From the NCBI RefSeq assembly GCF_009829925.1, contig NZ_SNVJ01000003.1, positions 186,001 to 250,000 on the forward strand: a stretch of DNA of 64,000 bases, read 5' to 3'. Source of the stretch: Teichococcus coralli (GTDB lineage Bacteria; Pseudomonadota; Alphaproteobacteria; Acetobacterales; Acetobacteraceae). Made by a program: the position numbers and the translations under genes. Of this stretch, positions 37,187 to 47,846 are shown in pieces. The notes below the pieces were generated by a model. It was not told the DNA's origin. It did not search any database and saw only the letters and a list, made by a program, of their open reading frames with translations. Each line of letters starts with the position of its first letter. Positions within the stretch are counted from its first letter, which is position 1.

Positions 37187-38599
37187 ATGGCCGATACCCG
37201 CACCGAAACCGACAGCCTCGGCACCATCGAGATCGAGGCCGGGCGCTACTGGGGGCCGCAGACCGAGCGCGCCCGGCGCCTTTTCCGCATCGGCTCGGAA
37301 CACTTCCCGCGCGGCCTGATCCGTGCCGTGGGCCTGCAGAAGCAGGCCGCCGCCGAGGCCAACAGGCAGCTCGGCGAGCTGCCGGCCGAGCTGGCCGACC
37401 CGATCGTCGCCGCCGCCGCCGAGATCGCCGAGGGCCGGCGCGACGCCGACTTCCCGCTGCCGGTCTGGCAGACCGGCTCCGGCACCCAGACCAACATGAA
37501 CGCCAACGAGGTCATCTCGAACCGCGCCAACGAGATGCTCGGCCAGCCGCTCGGCAGCCGCAAGCCGGTGCACCCGAACGACCACGTCAACCGTGGTCAG
37601 TCCTCCAACGACAGCTTCCCCACCATGATGCACATCGCCGCCGCCGAGGCGGTGACGCAGCGCCTCGTGCCCGCCCTCGGCGTGCTGCGGCAGGCGCTGG
37701 AGCGGCGGGCGCAGGAATGGGGCGACATCGTCAAGGTCGGCCGCACCCACCTGATGGACGCGGTGCCGGTGACGCTGGGCCAGGAATTCGCCGCCTGGGC
37801 CGCGCAGGTGGCGCATGGCCAGGACCGGCTGCGCGGCGCCCTGCCGCGGTTGCTGCTGCTGCCGCAGGGCGGCACCGCCGTCGGCACCGGGCTCAACCGC
37901 CACAAGGACTTCGATGTTGCGTTTTGCGAACGAATCCGCGGACTGACCGGGCTCGACTTCCAGCCCAATCCGAACAAGTTCGAGGGCATGGGGGCGGAGG
38001 ACGCCTTTGTTGAACTTTCCGGTGTGCTGAACACACTGGCTGTTTCGCTCAACAAGATCGCAAACGACATCCGGCTGCTCGGCAGCGGCCCGCGTAGCGG
38101 GTTCTCGGAATTGTTCATTCCCGCCGACGGGCTTTCCTCCTCCATCATGCCGGGCAAGACCAACCCCACGCAGTCGGAGGCCATGACAATGGTGGCGGCG
38201 CAGGTCATGGGGAACCACACCACGATCACCGTCGCGGGCGCCCAGGGGCACCTGGAGCTGAACGTCTTCAAGCCGGTGATCATCAATGCCGCGCTGCAGT
38301 CGGCGACGCTGCTCGCCGACGTGGCGGAGAGCTTTGCCCACAACATGGTAGACAAGCTGGAGCCCAACCGGGCGCGCATCGCCGAGAACCTGGCCAAGTC
38401 GCTGATGCTGGTGACGGTGCTGAACCCGCGCATCGGCTACGACAAGGCCGTGCAGATCGGCAAGAAGGCGCTGGCCGAGAACCTGACGCTGCGCGAGGCG
38501 GCCGACCAGCTCGGCTTCGTGAAGCCCGAGGACTTCGACACCTGGGTCAAGCCGGAGGAGATGGTGAGCCCCGGCGCAACGCTGGCAGGCGCGGGATGA
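37187..38599 (+). CDS. fumC: Class II fumarate hydratase
   Basis: A 470-residue iron-free fumarase of the aspartase/fumarase superfamily. Characteristic segments are WQTGSGTQTNMNANEVISNRA, HPNDHVNRGQSSNDSFPTMMHIA, KVGRTHLMDAVPVTLGQEF and the signature GLSSSIMPGKTNPTQSEAMTMV with the catalytic serine loop. The length is standard (about 460-470). A good ribosome context precedes ATG 37187. Its TGA overlaps the ATG of a small ribbon-helix-helix gene. It lies in the same orientation as the class I fumarase at 33626. Confidence 0.97.
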   Translation: MADTRTETDSLGTIEIEAGRYWGPQTERARRLFRIGSEHFPRGLIRAVGLQKQAAAEANRQLGELPAELADPIVAAAAEIAEGRRDADFPLPVWQTGSGTQTNMNANEVISNRANEMLGQPLGSRKPVHPNDHVNRGQSSNDSFPTMMHIAAAEAVTQRLVPALGVLRQALERRAQEWGDIVKVGRTHLMDAVPVTLGQEFAAWAAQVAHGQDRLRGALPRLLLLPQGGTAVGTGLNRHKDFDVAFCERIRGLTGLDFQPNPNKFEGMGAEDAFVELSGVLNTLAVSLNKIANDIRLLGSGPRSGFSELFIPADGLSSSIMPGKTNPTQSEAMTMVAAQVMGNHTTITVAGAQGHLELNVFKPVIINAALQSATLLADVAESFAHNMVDKLEPNRARIAENLAKSLMLVTVLNPRIGYDKAVQIGKKALAENLTLREAADQLGFVKPEDFDTWVKPEEMVSPGATLAGAG

Positions 38600-38829
38600 C
38601 CGGGCCCCACCTGCTGAAGCGCTCCTTCACCCTGGCCGGGCACCGCACCAGCGTGGCGCTGGAGACGGAGTTCTGGTCGGCGCTGGAGGAACTGGCGGCG
38701 GCGCGGGGCCTCACGCTGTCGGCGCTGGTTCAGCAGGTGGACGCCGCCCGCGCGGAGCCGGACCGGCCGCTCGCCAGCGCATTGCGGGTGCATGCGCTGG
38801 TGGCCAGCCGGGACGGGCAGCAGGAGTGA
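38596..38829 (+). CDS. Ribbon-helix-helix domain protein (77 aa)
   Basis: A 77-residue protein of the RHH_4 type (often named aryl-sulfate sulfotransferase-like RHH in alphaproteobacteria). The strand and first helix read KRSFTLAGHRTSVALETEFWSALEELAAARG and the second helix LTLSALVQQVDAAR, followed by RPLASALRVHALVAS. Such proteins are small DNA-binding regulators or antitoxin-like. The start overlaps the fumC stop (ATGA). No toxin partner is adjacent, so a toxin-antitoxin role is not supported. Confidence 0.85.
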   Translation: MTGPHLLKRSFTLAGHRTSVALETEFWSALEELAAARGLTLSALVQQVDAARAEPDRPLASALRVHALVASRDGQQE

Positions 38830-38908
38830 GCGCCCTCGGCGCCTGCCGCCCGGAAAAGGTCCCGATAGGGGAGGGCCCGATCTGGCGGGATCACCTGCCC
38901 TGGTGACG

Positions 38909-38937
38909 ATGCTCCTTAAACCAAAGAGCTGGAGCAT
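38909..38937. repeat. Palindromic element between convergent genes
   Basis: ATGCTCC (38909-38915) and GGAGCAT (38931-38937) flank TTAAACCAAAGAGCT. It lies between the 3' ends of the RHH gene and the sorbosone-dehydrogenase-like gene. This AT-richer island in a GC-rich context resembles extragenic palindromic elements seen in alphaproteobacteria (memory, not checked). Confidence 0.5.
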
Positions 38938-38970
38938 TTGACGTCAGCCCAGGCGAACGGGAACCGCTCC

Positions 38971-40287
38971 CTAGCGCCCCGCGCTCACCCGCCAGACATG
39001 GCCGCCGACATCGTCGGCCACCAGCAGGCCGCCGCGCCCGTCCAGCGTCACGCCCACGGGCCGGCCCTGCGCGTTTCCTTCCCCATCCAGGAAGCCGGTC
39101 AGCACGTCCACCGGCGGCCCGCTCGGCGTCCCGCCCTCGAAGGGCACGTAGATCACCTTGTAGCCGCTGGGCGGCCGGCGGTTCCAGGAACCGTGCTGGC
39201 CAATGAAGGCGCCCTGCGCAAAGGGGGGCGGCATCGCCCCCTCGCCCGCGCCGGACCAGGCGAGGCCCAGCGAGGCGGTGTGCGGCCCCAGGGCATAGTC
39301 CGGCACGATGGCGCGCGACACCAGGTCGGGACGCTGCGGGTCCGGCCGGGGGTCGAGGTGCTGGCCGTAATAGCTGTAGGGCCAGCCGTAGAAGCCGCCA
39401 TCCCGCACGCTGGTCATGTAGTCCGGCACCAGGTCGCTGCCGAGCATGTCCCGCTCGTTCACCGCGGTCCAGAGCGCGCCGGTTTCCGGCACCCACATCA
39501 TGCCGTTCGGGTTGCGCAGGCCGGTGGCGAAGAGGCGCTTGGCGCCGCTCGCCCGGTCGATCTCCCAGATCGCGGCGCGGCCCTCTTCGGCCTCCATGCC
39601 GTTCTCGCCGACGTTGCTGTTGGAGCCAACCGTGGCGTAGAGGCGCGCGCCGTCCGGGCTGGCGATCAGGCTCTTGGTCCAGTGGTGGTTGAGGAGGCCG
39701 GCCGGCAGGCCGGTGACCTTGCTGCCCTGCCCGGCGATGCGTGCCTGTCCGGCCTGATAGGGGAAGCGCAGCACCGCATCGGTGTCGGCGACGTAGAGGT
39801 CGTTCCCCACCAGCGCCATGCCGAAGGGGGAGTTCAGCCCCTCCAGGAAGATGCTGCGCTGGTCCGCCACGCCGTCTCCGTCGGTGTCGCGCAGCAGGGT
39901 GATGCGGTTGGCACTCGGTGTCCTGGAACCGGCCTTGCGCATCAGCAGGCCCATGATCCAGCCCCTGACGCCCTTGCCGTCCTCCGGCTTCGGCGGCGCG
40001 TCGCTTTCCGCCACCAGCACGTCCCCGTTCGGCAGCACATGCAGCCAGCGCGGGTGTTGCAGGCCGCCGGCGAAGTCCTGAACCCGAAGCCCCTGCGCGG
40101 CGATGGGCATGGCGCCCTCGGGCCAGCCCTGGGCGGGAGCCACGTTGACGGTGGGAATCCAGCTCTGCCGCGGCGGGGGCAGCTGCGGGTTCGGGCCGGT
40201 GCCGGCGGAAACCGGCAGGCGGGCCTCCTCCCCGCAGGCGACGAGGCCAAGCAGCGCCAGGAGAAGAAACGGGTGGGCGAGGCGCAT
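38971..40287 (-). CDS. L-sorbosone dehydrogenase-like beta-propeller lipoprotein
   Basis: A 438-residue exported protein. A lipoprotein signal ends in the lipobox LVAC with the lipidated Cys at about residue 18. The body is a six-bladed propeller of the sorbosone/glucose dehydrogenase (PQQ-dependent) type: [90 protein letters not shown] and [19 protein letters not shown]. It is periplasmic or membrane-anchored. Whether PQQ is bound cannot be read from sequence; no PQQ synthesis genes are in the window. It follows the AsmA gene by 51 bases on the opposite side of that gene's stop, same strand. Confidence 0.87.
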   Translation of the reverse strand: MRLAHPFLLLALLGLVACGEEARLPVSAGTGPNPQLPPPRQSWIPTVNVAPAQGWPEGAMPIAAQGLRVQDFAGGLQHPRWLHVLPNGDVLVAESDAPPKPEDGKGVRGWIMGLLMRKAGSRTPSANRITLLRDTDGDGVADQRSIFLEGLNSPFGMALVGNDLYVADTDAVLRFPYQAGQARIAGQGSKVTGLPAGLLNHHWTKSLIASPDGARLYATVGSNSNVGENGMEAEEGRAAIWEIDRASGAKRLFATGLRNPNGMMWVPETGALWTAVNERDMLGSDLVPDYMTSVRDGGFYGWPYSYYGQHLDPRPDPQRPDLVSRAIVPDYALGPHTASLGLAWSGAGEGAMPPPFAQGAFIGQHGSWNRRPPSGYKVIYVPFEGGTPSGPPVDVLTGFLDGEGNAQGRPVGVTLDGRGGLLVADDVGGHVWRVSAGR

Positions 40288-40338
40288 CCGGCAAGGCCTC
40301 CTGCAAGGGTGTGACCTCTGGCTAACGCCCCGGCGGCG

Positions 40339-43272
40339 CTAGCGTTCCGCCCGCCAGCGCAACCAATCGGCCATTTCAGGGACCAGCCTCGGCCTGGCCG
40401 CCGAGCCCGTCATGCGCAGGCCGAATTCCGGCGCCTCGCCATCCCGCAGCACGAGCCGCAGGTCCATGCCGCCACGGGCCAGGTCGAACTCGCCGCCCAG
40501 GCGGGCATCGGGCGCCTCGGGCAGGGCCAGCCGGCCTTCCTCCAGCACCACATGGCCGGACTGGAAGCGCAGCCGCGCCTGAAGCGCCCCAAAGGCGGTG
40601 GCGCCGCCGAGCAGCGCCTGCCGGAGGCTGCTTTCCGCCTCGCTCAGGGAAGCCTGCTCGGACACCGCCAGGGCGGCGCGCAGGTCCGTGCCCTCCAGGA
40701 CACCGTTGCGCACCGCCACCTGGGCCTGGCCGCCCAGCGTGGCCATCAGCGCCGCCGGGCTGTGGCCCGCGGCACGCAGGCTCGCCTCCGCCTCCACCTG
40801 GCCGCTTTTCAGATCCACCGGCAGGCCCGGCAGCGGCTCCGCAAGGGCGACCCCCGCCAGCCGCCCCTGCGCCTCGAACACCGGCGGCGTGGCGCCAGCC
40901 TCCACCCTCAGCCCGGCATCCAGCTGCCCGCCGGCGAACAGCCCTTTCAGGTCGTTCAGCTCCAGCACACCATCCCGCAGCCGCAGCGCCGCGGTCGCAG
41001 CCTCCAGCGGCGGCAGGCCGAGCGGCTCGACGCGCTGCGCCCGCACCGGCAGCTCCGCGTCGAAGCGGGAGAGCGGCGCCAGGGGAAAGGGATCGCGCGC
41101 GTTCCAGTCGAAGCCGGGCAGCGGCAGCCGCTCGGCGGCGAGGCGGCCGGAAAGGCGGGGGCGCGCACCCTCCAGGTTGAGGTCGAGCAGGCCGCCCAGC
41201 CGCAGCCCGGCGGCCACGAGGTCGAAGCTCTCCGCATGCACGGCCTCCGGACTGGCCGTCAGGTTGCCGACCAGCGAAAAGGAACCCTCCCCCAGCCATG
41301 GCGGAGCGGCGAGCCCGGCCAGCTCGCCCAGCAGGCGCGGCGCGCCGGGGTGGCGCAGCGTCAGCCCGCCGGCGTAGCGGCGGCCCGGCAGGTCCAGCAT
41401 GCCGCTGGCCTCGGCGCGAAGGTCGCCCAGCTCAAGGCTGCCGCGCAGCGCCAGCGCGCCCAGCGGACCGCTGCCGGAGAGGCGAAGCGCCAGCGCCGCC
41501 TCCCCGATCGGTACCTGGTCGGGCCAGTCGCCCGGCACCAGCGCGAGGAGTTGCGCGGCGCCGGGCGCGTTGACCTCCAGCGCCAGGTCGGAGAGCTGCA
41601 GCGCCGGGCCAAGCTGCGCCACGCCGGAAAGCGCCACGTCGCCACCCGCCAGCCGGCCGGAAAGGCGGCGCGCGGTCAGGCGGCCATTCTCCAGCGAGGC
41701 GTCGGCGGAAAGGCCCTGGATGCTCAGGTCGTGCCACTGGGCCCGCTCGGCGGAAAGCCGGAGGTTGGCGTCCATGCCGGCCAGCCAGGCCTGCGCGGCC
41801 GGCCACTCCAGCCCGGGGCGAAGCCAGCCGTCCAGCGGCAGCCGCTCGAAGGTAAGGCCCACACCCAGCGCCGGGCGGCTGCCGAAGCGCAGCACCCCGG
41901 CGCCGGAGACGCGCCCGCCGTCCAGCGTGGCGGTGAACTCGGGAATTGCCGCCTGGGTCTCGTCGAGCACCAGCCGGAAGCGGCCCTCGCCCTCGCGCAG
42001 GCGGTCCGGCCGCGTGCCTTCCAGCGGCAGGCCGAGCGCCAGCAGGGTGCCGCGCAGCATGGTGCCCTGGAAGCGCACCCTCGCCTCCAGCCGCTCGCCG
42101 CTGCCGGCGGCCGCGCCTTGCCCTGCCGCAGGCGGGCGGCTGGTGGTGGCGCCGGAAAGCTCGATCTCGGTGTCGCCGGGCAAAACGGCGCCGACATCGG
42201 TCAGGGTCAGGCGATCGCCCGCCAGAAGGGCGGCGCCGCGCAGGCGGCGCAGCGTCAGGCCACGGAAACCCGCCGCCTCGGCGGAAAGATCAAGGCCGAA
42301 GGGCAGCGGCAAGGGCCCGGCGCGCCGCAGCGCGGCGATCCAGGGGTCCAGTTCCACCCGGCTGGTGGCCAGCGCCAGGTCCAGCCGCGGCGCCGGCGCC
42401 ACGCGCAGCGTCGCGGCGCCACGCGCCGGCGTGCCGGCGACGTCGAGCACAAGGTCCTCGGCCGTGAGCAGCTCGGCGGTGACGCTGAGGCGGCCACGCA
42501 GGCGGAAGCTGCCGGAGGGGGCGGGCAGCAGGGCCGCGAGGTCGCTGCCGCCGCCCTGCAGGCTGCCCTCGAAGCCGCCTTCGGGCAGCAGCACGCCGCT
42601 TGCCGAAAGCGACGCCTTGCCGCCCGAGAGTGTCAGGGTGAGCGGCGCCGCCCCGTCGCCGCCAGGGCGGCCGAGGGCGATCTCGAAGGCCACTTCGGTC
42701 TGCCGCCACCGGAAGCGGCCGGTGATCTGGACGGCGTCGGTCGCGGCGCCGGCGGCAAGGGTGGCGGTGACCCGCTCCAGCCCCAGCTGGCCGATCATCA
42801 CGCGGGAATCCTGGATGCGGCCCTGCAAGCCGGTCAGCCAGGGTGGCGGACGGAAGGACTGGCCGGGCACCGGCGGCCAGGGCAGGCGGATCTCGGCGCC
42901 CACCAGCGTCACCTCGCGCGGCTCCAGCCGCAGCCGCAGCAGCGCCAGCCAGTCCAGCCGCAGCCGCAGCGCGCGCGCCTCCACCGAAATGGAGGAATCG
43001 GGGCCGCCGATGGTCACGCCCCCCGCTTCCAGCATCGGCTGCGGCAGCAGCGCCAGCTTGACCGGACCGGTCAGCGTCACCGGCTGGCCGAGCCGGCCGG
43101 CGGCCAGGATGGCCAGCCGGTCGCGGTGCTCGTTCCAGTCGGTCAAGCGCGGCACGAACCACAGCGCCACCGCCAGCAGCACCGGCAGCAGCACCAGCCC
43201 GGCAATCGTCAGGCGGCGGCCGAGGGGCCGGCCGAGGAGGCGGCCGAAGGAGCGGGAGGCGCGCTGCCGCAT
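40339..43272 (-). CDS. AsmA-family envelope protein
   Basis: A 977-residue protein with one N-terminal membrane helix (about 22-40, AGLVLLPVLLAVALWFVP) and a very long periplasmic beta-rich body made of repeated AsmA segments, for example QPVTLTGPVKLALLPQPMLEAGGVTIGG at the start and GGQAQVAVRNGVLEGTDLRAALA near the end. AsmA-type proteins are thought to move phospholipid between membranes or affect outer-membrane assembly. The ATG overlaps the TGA of the upstream hydantoinase gene (TGATG), so translation may be coupled although the functions seem unrelated. A long open frame on the opposite strand is an artefact. Confidence 0.88.
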   Translation of the reverse strand: MRQRASRSFGRLLGRPLGRRLTIAGLVLLPVLLAVALWFVPRLTDWNEHRDRLAILAAGRLGQPVTLTGPVKLALLPQPMLEAGGVTIGGPDSSISVEARALRLRLDWLALLRLRLEPREVTLVGAEIRLPWPPVPGQSFRPPPWLTGLQGRIQDSRVMIGQLGLERVTATLAAGAATDAVQITGRFRWRQTEVAFEIALGRPGGDGAAPLTLTLSGGKASLSASGVLLPEGGFEGSLQGGGSDLAALLPAPSGSFRLRGRLSVTAELLTAEDLVLDVAGTPARGAATLRVAPAPRLDLALATSRVELDPWIAALRRAGPLPLPFGLDLSAEAAGFRGLTLRRLRGAALLAGDRLTLTDVGAVLPGDTEIELSGATTSRPPAAGQGAAAGSGERLEARVRFQGTMLRGTLLALGLPLEGTRPDRLREGEGRFRLVLDETQAAIPEFTATLDGGRVSGAGVLRFGSRPALGVGLTFERLPLDGWLRPGLEWPAAQAWLAGMDANLRLSAERAQWHDLSIQGLSADASLENGRLTARRLSGRLAGGDVALSGVAQLGPALQLSDLALEVNAPGAAQLLALVPGDWPDQVPIGEAALALRLSGSGPLGALALRGSLELGDLRAEASGMLDLPGRRYAGGLTLRHPGAPRLLGELAGLAAPPWLGEGSFSLVGNLTASPEAVHAESFDLVAAGLRLGGLLDLNLEGARPRLSGRLAAERLPLPGFDWNARDPFPLAPLSRFDAELPVRAQRVEPLGLPPLEAATAALRLRDGVLELNDLKGLFAGGQLDAGLRVEAGATPPVFEAQGRLAGVALAEPLPGLPVDLKSGQVEAEASLRAAGHSPAALMATLGGQAQVAVRNGVLEGTDLRAALAVSEQASLSEAESSLRQALLGGATAFGALQARLRFQSGHVVLEEGRLALPEAPDARLGGEFDLARGGMDLRLVLRDGEAPEFGLRMTGSAARPRLVPEMADWLRWRAER

Positions 43273-46200
43273 CAGCCGGCCGCGCGGCCCCAGCCGCCGC
43301 CGCCGGGGGTCTCCAGGCCGAGCACCTCGCCGGCCGCAAGCTCCGCGCGGTCGCGGCCGCCGAGCGGCTGGAGCGCGCCATCGAGCCGCTCCACCCATTG
43401 CCGGCCCGGCGCGCCGTCGGCGCCGCCATGCAGCCCGTGCGGCGGCACGTCGCGGCGGGAGGCGACGATGATCGCCGTCATCGGCCGGAGGAAGCGGATG
43501 CGGCGCCGCGCGCCGTCGCCGCCGCGCCATTCCCCGGCCCCGCCGGAACCGCGGCGGATGGCGAACTCCTCCAGCCGCACGGGATAGCGCAGCTCCAGGA
43601 TCTCCGGGTCGGTCATGCGGGTGTTGGTCATGTGGGTCTGCACCGCGGAGGCGCCGTGGAAGCCAGGCCCCGCGCCTATGCCGCCGCAGACCGTCTCGTA
43701 GTACTGGTACCGGTCGTCGCCGAAGAGCAGGTTGTTCATCGTCGCCTGGGCGCCGGCGCAGGCGTCGAGCGCCGCCAGCAGGGCGTTGGCGGTGGCCTGC
43801 GAGACCTCGGTGTTGCCCGCCACCACCGCCGCCCCCCCGCCCGGCCCACCGGGGCGCGGCGAGAGGAAGGAGCCCTCCGGCACGACGATGTCGAGCGGCA
43901 CCAGGCAGCCGTCGTTGAGCGGGATGTCCTCCCCCACCAGGCAGCGGAAGCAGTAGAGCACCACGGCGCGCGTCACCGCCGCGGGGGCGTTGAAGTTGCC
44001 GGGGCGCTGCGGACCGGTGCCGGTGAAGTCGATGGTGGCGCGGCGGCCGGCGCGGTCCACCCGCACGGCGACGTGCAGCGGCGCGCCGTCATCCATGGTG
44101 TAGGCGAAGCTGCCATCCTGCAGGCGGTCGAGCACGCCGCGCACCGCCGCCTCGGCATTGTCCATCACATGGCGCATGTAGGCGCGCACGGTGGGCAGCC
44201 CGAACTGGCCGATGGCGCGGCGCAGCTCCTGCACGCCGGTCTCGTTGGCGGCCACCTGCGCCTTGATGTCGGCGAGGTTCACGTCCGGACTTCGCGCCGG
44301 GTATTTCGCCCCAGTCAGCAGGGCACGGAACTCCGCCTCGCGGAACTGCCCGCCATCCACCAGCAGGAAGTCGTCGATGACCACGCCCTCCTCCTCCAGG
44401 GTGGCGGAATCCGGCGGGGTGGAGCCGGGCGTCAGGCCGCCGACATCCGCATGGTGCCCCCGGCTACCGAGGAAGAACAGGATTTCCGTGCCGGATTCGT
44501 CGAACACCGGCGTGATGACGGTGATGTCCGGCAGGTGGGTGCCGCCGTTGTAGGGGTTGTTCAGCGCCACCACGTCGCCCGGCTTCAGCGTCGCGCCGCG
44601 GCTGGCGATCACGGTGCGCACGCTCTGCCCCATGGCGCCGAGATGCACGGGCACGTGCGGCGCATTGGCCACGAGCCGCCCCTCGGCGTCGAAGATGGCG
44701 CAGGAGAAGTCCAGCCGCTCCTTGATGTTCACGCTGAGCGAGGTGTTCTGCAGCACCGTGCCGGTCTGCTCGGCGATGCTCATGAAGAGGCTGTTGAACA
44801 GCTCCAGCAGCACCGGGTCGGGCCGCTCGGAGGCACCCTCCCCCACCCGGGCCGCGGCGCGCGGCGCGGTGCGGTGCAGGATCATGTGGTTGAGCGGGGT
44901 CACCTCGGCGGTCCAGCCGGGCTCGACCACGGTGGTCGCGGTGCTCTCGCGAACCAGGGCGGGGCCGGGAATGCGGTCGCCGGCACGCAGCGCCTCCCGG
45001 TCGAAGACCGGCGCGGCATGCTCCGCACCCTCGGTGAAGAGCGGCACGGTGGCCAGCGGGGCCAGCGCCTCGCCGGCGGCGCGCGGCGGAAGCCGCGGCT
45101 CGTCCACCGCCTCGCCGGGCGCGATGCATTCGACCACGCAGGCCTCCACCAGCACCGGCCGCTCCGGCGTCGCGAAGCCGAAGCGGCGGCGATGCGCCTC
45201 GGTGAAGCCGGCCAGCACCGCCTCATAGGCGCCGAAGGGCACGGGCAGGAAGGTGTCCGTGCCGGCATAGCGCAGGTGCAGGCGCGGCTCGGCGCGCAGG
45301 CGCTCGGGGTCGGCACCCTGCTGCTCCAGCGCGGCGCGGCCCTCGGTCTCCAGGCCCGCCACGCGGGCGGAGAGGTCGGTCATGCCGTCCGCCGAGAGGG
45401 GTGCCTCGACGGCGGTCTCGCGGATCACGCTCTGGTCGGCGAGGCCCATGCCATAGGCCGAGAGCACGCCGGCGAAGGGGTGGATGAAGACGGTGTCCAT
45501 GCCCAGCGCGTCGGCCACCCGGCAGGCATGCTGGCCGCCGGCGCCGCCGAAGCATTGCAGGGCGTGGCGGGCGGGGTCGTGCCCCTTCTGGATCGAGACC
45601 TGCTTGATCGCCTGCGCCATGTTGGCCACCGCGATGCGCAGGAAGCCCTCGGCCACGGCGCGCGGGTCCTGCTCCGGCTGGCCGGTGGCGGCGGCGATCT
45701 CGCGCGCCAGGGCGGTGAACCGCTCCCGCACCACGGCGGCGTCCAGCGGCTGGTCGGCATCGGGGCCGAAGATCGGCGGGAAATGCGCGGGCTGGATCTT
45801 GCCGACCATGACGTTGGCGTCGGTCACGGTGAGCGGGCCGCCGCGCCGGTAGCAGGCCGGCCCGGGCACCGCGCCGGCGCTTTCCGGGCCGACGCGGAAG
45901 CGGGCGCCGTCGAAGGCCAGGATGGAGCCGCCGCCCGCCGCCACGGTGTTGATGGCCATCATCGGCGCGCGCATCCGCACGCCGGCCACCGCGGTCTCGA
46001 AGGCGCGCTCGAACTGGCCTGCATAGAGGGCGACGTCGGTGCTGGTGCCGCCCATGTCGAAGCCGATGATGCGGTCGTAACCGGCCATTCCCGCGGTGCG
46101 GGCGGCGCCGACGATGCCGCCGGCGGGGCCGGAAAGGATGGCGTCCTTGCCCTGGAACTGTTCCGCCAGCGTCAGCCCTCCGGAGGACTGCATAAAATAG

Positions 46201-46901
46201 AGTGTCACACCTGGCAGTTGTGTCGCCACCTGCTCCACATAGCGGCGCAGGATCGGGGAGAGGTAGGCGTCCACCACCGTGGTGTCGCCGCGCGGCACGA
46301 TGCGCGGCAGCGGAGATGCCTCGTGGCTCAGGCTGACCTGGGTGAAGCCGGCCTCGCGGGCCAGGGCGCCGAGCCGCTGCTCGTGCTCCGGCGCCACCCA
46401 GGCATGCATCAGCACGATCGCCACCGCGCGGATGCCGGCGTCATAGCCCTCCCGCAGCGCGGCGCGGGCGGCCGCCTCGTCCAGCGGCTCGATCTCGCGC
46501 CCGTCGGGCGCCAGCCGGCCGCCGATCTCGGCCACCCGCTCATGCAGCAGCTCGGGCAGGCGGATGTCGAGGTCGAAGAGGCGCGGCCGCGCCTGGTTGC
46601 CGATGCGCAGCGCGTCGGCGAAGCCGCGGTTGACCAGCAGCAGCACCCGCTCGCCCTTGCGCTCCAGCAGGGCGTTGGTGGCGACGGTGGTGCCCATCTT
46701 CACCGCGGCGATCGTGCCCGGCGGGATCGCCGCCCCGGCCGCCAGGCCCAGGCAGGCGCGGATGCCGGCCACCGCCGCGTCCTGGTAGCGGCCGGGGTTC
46801 TCGGAAAGCAGCTTGCGGGTGGAGAGCCGCCCCGCCGGATCGCGCGCCACGATGTCGGTGAAGGTGCCGCCCCGATCGATCCAGAACTGCCAGCCGCCCA
46901 T
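43272..46901 (-). CDS. Fused hydantoinase A/B (5-oxoprolinase-type) protein
   Basis: A 1209-residue fusion. The N-terminal HyuA half (about 1-680) begins [20 protein letters not shown], the ATP-binding start of the family, and has [14 protein letters not shown] and [20 protein letters not shown]. The C-terminal HyuB half (about 700-1209) has [11 protein letters not shown]-type text ([40 protein letters not shown]), [27 protein letters not shown] and [13 protein letters not shown]. Such fusions of about 1200-1290 residues include ATP-dependent 5-oxoprolinases, which open 5-oxoproline to glutamate; hydantoinase activity is the alternative. ATG 46901 has a GGGAG ribosome site. The stop overlaps the AsmA start. 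Confidence 0.92.
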   Translation of the reverse strand: MGGWQFWIDRGGTFTDIVARDPAGRLSTRKLLSENPGRYQDAAVAGIRACLGLAAGAAIPPGTIAAVKMGTTVATNALLERKGERVLLLVNRGFADALRIGNQARPRLFDLDIRLPELLHERVAEIGGRLAPDGREIEPLDEAAARAALREGYDAGIRAVAIVLMHAWVAPEHEQRLGALAREAGFTQVSLSHEASPLPRIVPRGDTTVVDAYLSPILRRYVEQVATQLPGVTLYFMQSSGGLTLAEQFQGKDAILSGPAGGIVGAARTAGMAGYDRIIGFDMGGTSTDVALYAGQFERAFETAVAGVRMRAPMMAINTVAAGGGSILAFDGARFRVGPESAGAVPGPACYRRGGPLTVTDANVMVGKIQPAHFPPIFGPDADQPLDAAVVRERFTALAREIAAATGQPEQDPRAVAEGFLRIAVANMAQAIKQVSIQKGHDPARHALQCFGGAGGQHACRVADALGMDTVFIHPFAGVLSAYGMGLADQSVIRETAVEAPLSADGMTDLSARVAGLETEGRAALEQQGADPERLRAEPRLHLRYAGTDTFLPVPFGAYEAVLAGFTEAHRRRFGFATPERPVLVEACVVECIAPGEAVDEPRLPPRAAGEALAPLATVPLFTEGAEHAAPVFDREALRAGDRIPGPALVRESTATTVVEPGWTAEVTPLNHMILHRTAPRAAARVGEGASERPDPVLLELFNSLFMSIAEQTGTVLQNTSLSVNIKERLDFSCAIFDAEGRLVANAPHVPVHLGAMGQSVRTVIASRGATLKPGDVVALNNPYNGGTHLPDITVITPVFDESGTEILFFLGSRGHHADVGGLTPGSTPPDSATLEEEGVVIDDFLLVDGGQFREAEFRALLTGAKYPARSPDVNLADIKAQVAANETGVQELRRAIGQFGLPTVRAYMRHVMDNAEAAVRGVLDRLQDGSFAYTMDDGAPLHVAVRVDRAGRRATIDFTGTGPQRPGNFNAPAAVTRAVVLYCFRCLVGEDIPLNDGCLVPLDIVVPEGSFLSPRPGGPGGGAAVVAGNTEVSQATANALLAALDACAGAQATMNNLLFGDDRYQYYETVCGGIGAGPGFHGASAVQTHMTNTRMTDPEILELRYPVRLEEFAIRRGSGGAGEWRGGDGARRRIRFLRPMTAIIVASRRDVPPHGLHGGADGAPGRQWVERLDGALQPLGGRDRAELAAGEVLGLETPGGGGWGRAAG

Positions 46902-46974
46902 GGCGCCATCTCCCAGAATCCGGCCTCCCGTGTGGCGCCCGGGCGCGCGGGGCGCAAGAGGACAGACGCCGCCG

Positions 46975-47025
46975 GATGCCCCAGGGACGCCCCGGGATGC
47001 CCCAGGCATGCCCCAGGGATGCCAT
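46975..47025. repeat. Five-copy 10-11-bp tandem repeat
   Basis: A(T/C)GCCCC(A/G)GG-type units begin at 46976, 46987, 46997, 47008 and 47019, in the spacer between the divergent hydantoinase and TerB/DnaJ genes. The period of one helical turn means all units face the same side of DNA. Confidence 0.65.
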
Positions 47026-47093
47026 GGCAGCGCGCCGCGCGGCGTGGTAGGGGTGGACGGAAGCAGGTGCGCAGCAGCGGAGGCGATCGGAAC

Positions 47094-47846
47094 TTGAGTT
47101 TCTGGGGGAAGATCCTCGGCGGCGTCACCGGCTTCGCGATGGGCGGGCCCTTCGGCGCGGTGGTGGGCGCCGCGCTCGGCCACGCCGCCGACGAGGGAAC
47201 CAACCGCCCGCCGGAGCTGGATAGCCGGCCCGAGGCCCTCGCGCGCATCACCAACCGCGACCAGCTCTTCTCGATCGGCGTCATCGTGCTCTCGGCGAAG
47301 CTCGCCAAGACCGACGGCGCGGTGAAGCGGGAGGAGATCAACGCCTTCAAGCGCGCCTTCCGCATCCCCCTCGAGAACCAGCGCGAGGTCGGCCTGCTGT
47401 TCGACAAGGCGCGCGAGGACGCCTCCGGCTACGAGGCCTTCGCCAACCGGATGGGCGAGGTCTTCGCCGACAACCGGGCGATGCTGGAGGAGGTGATGAC
47501 GGCGCTGCACCACATCGCCCGCGCCGACGGCCCGCTGACGCGCAGCGAGGCCACCTTCCTGGCCAGAGTGCGCCGCAGCTTCAAGCTGGACGAGCCCGGC
47601 GGGCCGCAGTCCCGCGTGCCGCCACTGAGCATGCCGCGCGAGCCCGACCCCTACACGGTGCTCGGCATCGCCGCCTCGGCGACGGACGAGGAGGTGCGGC
47701 TGGCCTGGCGCCGGCTGATCCGCGAACACCATCCGGACGGGCTGGCGGCGCGGGGCGTGCCGCCCGAGCAGCTTCGCCGCGCCTCCGCCCGCATGGCCGA
47801 GATCAACGCCGCCTGGGACCGCGTCAAGCGGGAGCGCGACCTCTGA
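47094..47846 (+). CDS. TerB/DnaJ (DjlA-like) co-chaperone
   Basis: A 250-residue protein starting at TTG 47094 ([23 protein letters not shown]), with GGAGGCG as ribosome site. A Gly-rich hydrophobic segment (about 5-27) may associate with the membrane. The TerB domain (about 55-165) shows [31 protein letters not shown] and [21 protein letters not shown]. The C-terminal J domain (about 182-245) has [32 protein letters not shown] with the HPD motif that stimulates DnaK. Its stop overlaps the amidase ATG (TGATG). The pair djlA-like / amidase ahead of rnpB is common in alphaproteobacteria. Confidence 0.93.
   Translation: MSFWGKILGGVTGFAMGGPFGAVVGAALGHAADEGTNRPPELDSRPEALARITNRDQLFSIGVIVLSAKLAKTDGAVKREEINAFKRAFRIPLENQREVGLLFDKAREDASGYEAFANRMGEVFADNRAMLEEVMTALHHIARADGPLTRSEATFLARVRRSFKLDEPGGPQSRVPPLSMPREPDPYTVLGIAASATDEEVRLAWRRLIREHHPDGLAARGVPPEQLRRASARMAEINAAWDRVKRERDL

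Noticed and set aside
38596-38829. Ribbon-helix-helix gene considered as an antitoxin
   Set aside because: No toxin-like ORF lies next to it; it is coupled to fumC instead.
40552-43587. 1011-residue plus-strand open frame
   Set aside because: It is Gln/Arg/Ala-rich and antisense to the AsmA-family gene, which has a membrane helix, family pattern and coupled start.
43398-47094. Plus-strand frame opening 1230 codons ahead of the TerB/DnaJ protein
   Set aside because: It is antisense to the fused hydantoinase gene. The recognisable protein begins only at the TTG at 47094 with its own ribosome site.
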